Shown here one piece after another: positions 61,258 to 64,000 of a stretch of 64,000 bases of DNA. A program made the translations under genes and the position numbers. The stretch is from Pyrenophora tritici-repentis (Eukaryota; Ascomycota; Dothideomycetes; Pleosporales; Pleosporaceae): the NCBI RefSeq assembly GCF_003171515.1, contig NC_089392.1, positions 1,426,001 to 1,490,000 of the forward strand. Reading direction: 5' to 3'. How positions within the stretch are numbered: position 1 is the stretch's first letter; the number at the start of each line of letters is the position of its first letter. The notes below the pieces were generated by a model. It was not told where the DNA came from and searched no databases. It was given only the letters and a program-made list of their open reading frames with translations.

Positions 61258-62777
61258 CGGAGGTGCATTTCAAAAGTCTTTTCCCACCCCCCTGGTCAGC
61301 GCACGGAGCAACAACAGGGATAATCGGCCCGATTCCTCCATGACGTGTCCTTTCTCTCTTCTCTCTTCTCTGTCAACGAATCTTGCCCTCTTCTGTGTAT
61401 GATCTAATCATGCCTGTCTTTGATCTTGCAACTCGTGCTTTAATTATAGCCTACAAGGCTGATGGAAAAACAAACCAAGAGATTACTAGGTTGACTGGTG
61501 TTGAGAAGCGTACAATCAACTCAATCTACGCAAGGGCAATTGAGAGAGGCTTTGATCCTGCTCTAAGGCCTATAAAATTAGAGAATAAGCACGTTGAAGA
61601 TGTGTCACGATCTGGGAGGCCTTTAAAACAACAGGAGGCCTTTGAGAAGGTTGTAAGCCTTGTGAGAAGAGATCGGTATGGCTAAGAGAAAACCTGTGCT
61701 GATATTGCTGGTGATCTTAGTCAAGATGGCCTGGATATCTCAGCCTCCACGCTGTGGAGAGTACTCAGAAAAGCAGGATACAAGAAGACAAAGCCAATAA
61801 GGAAACCTGGGTTGACGAAACAGATAAGGAAGGAGAGGCTAGCGTGGTGCCTTAAGCACAAAGATTAGACTCTTAAGGATTAGAAGAATGTTATTTAGAC
61901 AGATGAGACTGCTGTTGTACTTCTTTATCGACGTGGAGGGTATAGACTTTAGAGGAGGGTCGATGAGGCTGTTGTCAAGAGTTGTATCCGTGAGAGATGG
62001 AAAGGTTACTCTGAGTTTATGTTCTAGGGTTATTTTACGTACGAGAAGAAAGGACCTTGTCATTGCTGGAGGCCTGAAACAAAGCAAGAGAAGGAAGAGG
62101 CTGCAAGAAAGATTAATGAATTAAATGCTGAGTTGGAGCATCTAATGAGAAAGAACTGGGAGCTTAAAATAGGCATACGGCGGCTTGATCTCCGTACAAA
62201 GCCTGGCAAGAAACCTGAGTGGAGATGGAATCAAAAGAATGGCAAATTATCACGAGGCAAGGGCTCAGGCATAGACTGGTGGCGGTACCAGTCAATTATT
62301 ATGCGGCCAAAGTTGATTCCTTTTGCAAAGAAGTGCATGAAAGAGGCCTAGTACTGTGATTTAAGAGGATAAAGCACCTGCTCACAGCTATTACGTTCAA
62401 AGCTGGGTGTACAGTCAAGAGCACGTAGCACAGTTGCTTTGGTGCGGCAATTCACCTGACTTGAATGCTATTAAGCCTTGCTAGTTTTGGATGAAGAGAT
62501 TCACAACAAAGAAAGGAGCTCTTAAGAGTAGAGCTTAGGCTATTCGTGCGTGGGAACAGTGCTGGGATGAGCTGCCTCAAGAGAAGATACAGGCCTAGAT
62601 TGAGCATATTCCAATCTATATCAAACAGATCATTGACTTAGAGGGAGGAAATGAGTACAAGGAGGGCAGAAATGTACGTAGGACTGATTGAAATTAATTG
62701 TATTGGGCCGAATCACCCCTGTACTTGCTTTGTGTGTTGACCAGGGGGTGGGAAAAGACTTTTGAAATGCACCTCCG
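61258..62777 (+). mobile_element. Dead Tc1/mariner-type transposon
   Basis: 1,520 bp with about 40-bp terminal inverted repeats beginning CGGAGGTGCATTTCAAAAG, differing by one C in a C-run, and TA duplications (61256-61257 and 62778-62779). It encodes one transposase, now full of stops. Only 17 bp separate it from the next pogo element. Confidence 0.9.
61410..62691 (+). pseudogene. Tc1/mariner-type transposase with many nonsense codons
   Basis: The N-terminal HTH is clear (ALIIAYKADGKTNQEITRLTG). The frame then carries at least ten stops, mostly TAG where relatives have Trp (for example KD.KNVI.TDET). Visible blocks are a first catalytic Asp in TDETAVVLLYRRGGYR, WKGYSEFMF, a long lysine-rich insert (TKPGKKPEWRWNQKNGKL), and GNSPDLNAIKPC with the second Asp region near the C-terminus. 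The HTH, DET and SPDLN order identifies the superfamily. Trp-to-stop changes equal G-to-A on this strand, consistent with RIP. Not functional. Confidence 0.85.
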
Positions 62778-62794
62778 TAGTGTTCGGCCACATA

Positions 62795-64000
62795 ACGTGT
62801 CTGTGCGCGTGATGCCCATAATCGCGTGCCGCACACCCCACCAATATCGCGACGACGGCAAAGTTGAGGCTGTGCAGCCACGTACAATAACTATTATCGC
62901 GAGATTTTCCGGTGTATTGATCTATAGACGTAGCTCTACAACTTTGTCTATCTATATTTTGCCGGAGTATTGACGGCCCGGCCGCGTCGGGTGGTTGTTG
63001 GTGGGGAGCCGGTGCAGCCACCTCAGCCAGAGTGCCACCGCCAGCACCACCCACGCGTCGTTTTTTTGGCTGTTGCTTTGCAGCGGGCTTTGAAGCCTTA
63101 CGCTTGCCCGATTGGGGTTGTTGTATAGCCTTTGCAGCGTCGCGATCGCGTCGTTTGGCGTCAAGTTCGGCAGCCTTTACAGCCTTGGCTTCATCCCGCA
63201 CCTTCTTTGCCTCCTCACGCGCCGCCCGCGCTGCCTCTTTGATCTTAAGTTGATAGATCCTGTTGTTCTCCTTTGCCTCTTTCAACTCTATCTTATCAAG
63301 TAGCTCTTTCTCCTTCTCCTTCTCCTTCACTAGCTGCCTGAAGCGGGCCTCTCGAAGCTTGCACGGCGACCACCAAACTGCCCCTGAATGGAACGCTTTT
63401 CGCTGCTGTAGATCTAGGGGAGGTTCGTGCCGATTGCGGGGCTTCTGGTGAACGTGTAGCGCCGCGCGCAGTGCGTCCTTCTCGTACTCGGCGATCTCTT
63501 TGGCAGCCTGGAGGCGGAGGAGTATTTCTGAGAGGTTGTTGGCCGCAATAGAGCTCGGATCGTAGGCCTGATTAATGAGGTTCGTGATAGTAGCTCTACT
63601 CACGTTCACTAGTGGCGGCGGTGCTGTTAGTGTTGACTTTCGGAACTTTTTAAGTACTACTTCGGGATCTATAGGAGCTATCCCAGTGGCTTTAAATGCC
63701 TTCAACGCGTGCTTCTTAATGAAAGAGGAGTCCCAGGCAGGCTTGAAAAGACGGTAGAAGTCATCCTTCCTCACAGCTAAGAGACCGTGGCTCGCCTGGA
63801 GGTAGTGCTGCAAGCTGAGTGAGTACGCGGCTGCCAGAGGTTTGAACATTACCACATCGAGTGGCTGCAGCGTATGGGTACTATGGGGGGTAGTATGAGT
63901 AACATAATATTGTGGGCGATCGCATAGTCAATAAACTCCATAGTAACGTGACTCCCATGGCCGTCAAGGATGAGTAAGCGTGTGTGATTGCCGGCCTTCT
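62795..64000 (-). mobile_element. Second pogo/DDE_1 transposon, cut by the window edge
   Basis: The end starts ACGTGTCTGTGCGCGTGATG (62795) after TA (62793-62794), nearly the same outer TIR as the intact pogo at 8161. The C-terminal two thirds of a related transposase follow on the minus strand. The other end lies outside the window. Confidence 0.88.
62948..64000 (-). pseudogene. Pogo-type transposase, 3' part, with two frameshifts
   Basis: From the window edge: LLILDGHGSHVTMEFID (second Asp), then a frame change in the C-run near 63885 where six C replace an expected seven, then LDVVMFKPLAAAY (third Asp) and the same charged coiled-coil tail as the copy at 8313-10169. A second frame change near 62990 displaces the true end (NTPAKYR, matching NLPSKYR of the intact copy), whose stop is at 62948. 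The long open frame that runs on to 62713 through the TIR into the Tc1 element is a by-product of this shift. Confidence 0.8.

Noticed and set aside
60686..61268. Two overlapping minus-strand open frames
   Set aside because: They overlap in different frames, show no domain and one runs into the Tc1 TIR.
62713..62947. Long minus-strand open frame running through the pogo TIR into the Tc1 element
   Set aside because: The true transposase end (NTPAKYR plus stop at 62948) lies in another frame; the extension follows a frameshift and crosses two transposon ends.
1..64000. CRISPR arrays, bacterial operons, riboswitches or rRNA
   Set aside because: The window is eukaryotic with spliced genes; no regularly spaced repeats or rRNA-like sequence was seen.

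Overview
The window is 64 kb of nuclear DNA from a filamentous ascomycete, most likely a Pleosporales-type Dothideomycete. The class is inferred from short GT-AG introns (45-63 bp, one of 116 bp), the gene set, and the mix of Fot1/pogo transposons and chromodomain Gypsy elements. Gene-rich blocks at both ends flank a transposon-packed centre.

Left block (0.5-25.3 kb). In order: a secreted amidase (+), a Zn2Cys6 transcription factor (-), the mitochondrial F1-ATPase chaperone ATP12 (+), an Osh1/Osh2-type oxysterol-binding protein (+), the ribosome-biogenesis HEAT-repeat protein UTP10 (-) and an NRDE2 homologue (+). Exon structures were derived by joining open frames across GT-AG introns. An intact pogo/DDE_1 transposon with perfect 50-bp inverted repeats and a TA target duplication sits in the divergent promoter between the transcription factor and ATP12. 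A decayed unknown gene lies near 3 kb.

Centre (25.5-56 kb). Three full-length Ty3/Gypsy chromoviruses of different families are present: 25.5-33.2 kb (-), 40.3-47.4 kb (-) and 47.6-55.7 kb (+). Each has two LTRs that look identical by eye, so all are young. The second and third lie inside one old Fot1-like transposon (38.6-56.0 kb) full of stop codons. That Fot1 also holds two further solo LTRs, a 63-bp micro-LTR and a solo LTR that itself hosts the second Gypsy element. All but the third Gypsy element have 5-bp target duplications, which gives a readable order of insertion. Between the first Gypsy element and this stack are a solo LTR and four hairpin MITEs with 8-bp duplications. Three of these MITEs lie in or beside a small cysteine-rich secreted-protein gene and have broken it.

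Right block (56.1-64 kb). An MFS sugar transporter (-), a small secreted four-cysteine protein (-), a dead Tc1/mariner element, and a second pogo copy running off the window edge with frameshifts.

The host genes form no obvious pathway. The main story is serial transposition: old elements carry many nonsense codons in a pattern suggesting repeat-induced point mutation (RIP), while young Gypsy and pogo copies are almost intact. Gag-Pol frameshift signals, a tRNA-like block in one LTR family and the MITE-broken secreted gene are the points most worth following.
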